DNA of 64,000 nucleotides from Bacteroidota bacterium. Its GTDB lineage: Bacteria; Bacteroidota; Bacteroidia; Chitinophagales; JADIYW01. This document shows, piece after piece, positions 63,130 to 64,000 of the stretch. The DNA is taken from positions 21,036 to 85,035 of the forward strand of contig JAQBNI010000093.1 in NCBI GenBank assembly GCA_028288625.1. The letters run 5' to 3'. The position numbers and the translations under genes were made by a program. How positions within the stretch are numbered: position 1 is the first letter of the stretch; each line of letters opens with the position of its first letter. The notes below the pieces were generated by a model. It saw nothing but the letters and a program-made list of their open reading frames with translations. It was not told the DNA's origin and made no database searches.

Positions 63130-63783
63130 ATGCAAAAAATATCCATCACAATAATAATTCTTCTTTTTCTTGCTGCAGAAACATTTGCTTCTGACTTCGG
63201 AATAAAAAATTATTTTAATTCATTTTCAAAAGATAGCAGCAAGCATCATAAAACATCAATGGCTTTAGGACAAGGTGCGTCTGCAAAAGGAAGACTGGTT
63301 ATTCAGCCTGCATTAAACTTTGGACATCACTTAGGTTTTGGAAAATTAAATTATGGTGGAAATAATTATGGCAGCGGATTGATACCGGGAGTTACGCTGA
63401 ATATTGATTATAATGTTCACGATTACGTAAGTGTAGGTGTGTTTTATTCTGCCGCATTCAGGAATTATAAAACGGCGGATGTTTTTTACCTGGGAAATGC
63501 ATTCGGCGCGAGGGTTGCATTTCATTGGTGGCAATTACTGGACGATAAACTCGACGCAGATCTTTTCTCATCAAAAGTAGATTTCGATGTGCATGCACAT
63601 TTCGGCGCTTATCTTGTGTCCTATAAGGATAAGATCGCAAATACAAAAACTAAAGCAAAAGGTTTTAATGCCGGTGGAGGAATTGCTATCCGGTATTATT
63701 TCGTAGATCACTTTGGTGTAGCCATAGAATTTGGCTACGAAGAAACCTCCTGGGCAAAGCTTGGCTTTGCAATAAAGATCTGA
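63130..63783 (+). CDS. Exported beta-barrel-like protein, tandem family member 2
   Basis: A 217-residue protein with a signal peptide (QKISITIIILLFLAAETFA), mature start SDFGIKNYF, a Lys/His/Gly-rich stretch and then alternating strands. Shared landmarks with member 1 are PGVTLNIDYNVHDYVSVG (against PGAMFNVDVAVHPYASVG), a W/Y-QL-x-D-K motif followed by SSKVDF / ASKLDF, and the last section IRYYFVDHFGVAIEFGYEETS. Overall identity is modest, so the duplication is old. Function unknown; probably an outer membrane or surface protein. Confidence 0.78.
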   Translation: MQKISITIIILLFLAAETFASDFGIKNYFNSFSKDSSKHHKTSMALGQGASAKGRLVIQPALNFGHHLGFGKLNYGGNNYGSGLIPGVTLNIDYNVHDYVSVGVFYSAAFRNYKTADVFYLGNAFGARVAFHWWQLLDDKLDADLFSSKVDFDVHAHFGAYLVSYKDKIANTKTKAKGFNAGGGIAIRYYFVDHFGVAIEFGYEETSWAKLGFAIKI

Positions 63784-63876
63784 TCCACACAACGTGCATC
63801 TCATTTGTAATTTGCAACGTGTGAATCTTATAAAGTATACATATAGTTGTGTAAGCCTCCTCCTATGATTCAGGTA

Positions 63877-63884
63877 TAGTTTTG
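63877..63884 (+). promoter_or_regulatory. -7 box of third exported paralogue
   Basis: TAGTTTTG matches TAnnTTTG, 36 bases before the ATG at 63921. Confidence 0.45.
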
Positions 63885-63920
63885 TGATGACATAATTATG
63901 TTTAACTTAAATTAATACAC

Positions 63921-64000
63921 ATGAAAACTATCATTCAGATATTCACAGTATTCAGCTTCTTATTTTTTACAAAAGCGATGGAAGCCGAAGAATTAGGACT
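63921..64000 (+). CDS. Exported protein, tandem family member 3, N-terminal part
   Basis: The gene is cut by the right edge after 26 codons. The visible part is a signal peptide (KTIIQIFTVFSFLFFTKA) followed by MEAEELGL. The EELGL after the signal is the same as in member 1, which is the reason to place it in this family; the rest is unseen. Confidence 0.6.
   Translation, partial: MKTIIQIFTVFSFLFFTKAMEAEELG

Noticed and set aside
1-64000. tRNA, rRNA, insertion sequences, prophage or defence islands
   Set aside because: Looked for transposase, integrase, phage structural, restriction and Cas-type proteins and cloverleaf-like sequences in gaps; none were recognised by eye.

Overview
The window looks like a chromosomal segment of a Bacteroidota bacterium, probably on the Chitinophagales/Sphingobacteriales side rather than a gut Bacteroides. 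The evidence is a zinc-free type B ribosomal protein L31, a PorT-type protein of the type IX secretion/gliding family next to the menaquinone methyltransferase, a complete alternative complex III plus aa3-type oxidase cluster, recurrent TAnnTTTG (-7) promoter boxes, AT-rich intergenic DNA, and no obvious Shine-Dalgarno dependence. I saw no tRNA, rRNA, CRISPR array, phage or insertion sequence.

Positions 1-13.7 kb hold housekeeping and small-family genes: a lipid kinase cut by the left edge, nadC, a DUF4783 protein, gpmI, a lipoprotein, hisS, a membrane-anchored thioredoxin-fold protein, a translationally coupled VWA / ferritin-like / MoxR module, a chalcone-isomerase-like protein, a GNAT gene broken by two frameshifts, tdk, an acidic repeat protein and waaA. 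Positions 13.8-20.6 kb are a surface polysaccharide segment (UDP-sugar dehydrogenase, rfbB, a Wza/SLBB exporter, a Wzz-like protein, rfbC) followed by cysQ. Positions 21.4-38.7 kb are mixed: folD, udk, porT, menG/ubiE, engB, a secreted protein, rpmE2, a GlmU-like nucleotidyltransferase, tpiA, prmA, a 1612-residue secreted protein of unknown function, an M48 protease lipoprotein, a spermidine-synthase-like protein, a PAP2 phosphatase, a secreted VWA protein and rsmG.

Positions 39.0-54.6 kb are one long + strand respiratory cluster. actABCDEF (quinol:electron acceptor oxidoreductase, alternative complex III) runs straight into coxB, coxA, ctaB, two subunit III genes, subunit IV, a SCO copper chaperone, a DUF420 protein and a small cysteine-containing membrane protein. 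Together these would carry electrons from menaquinol (methylated by the MenG/UbiE encoded at 24 kb) to oxygen.

Positions 54.6-64 kb hold aroA, a START-domain protein, a VOC protein, a LolA-like protein, ftsK, a DUF3052 protein, an acetyl-CoA acetyltransferase and, at the right edge, a tandem set of three small exported proteins that look like paralogues, each behind its own promoter-like box.

The items most worth a second look are the VWA/di-iron/AAA+ module, the 1612-residue secreted protein, the membrane-fused PRXL2/SelL-like protein, the terminal exported-protein array, and several intergenic repeat or hairpin elements. No clearly new defence or mobile system was found.
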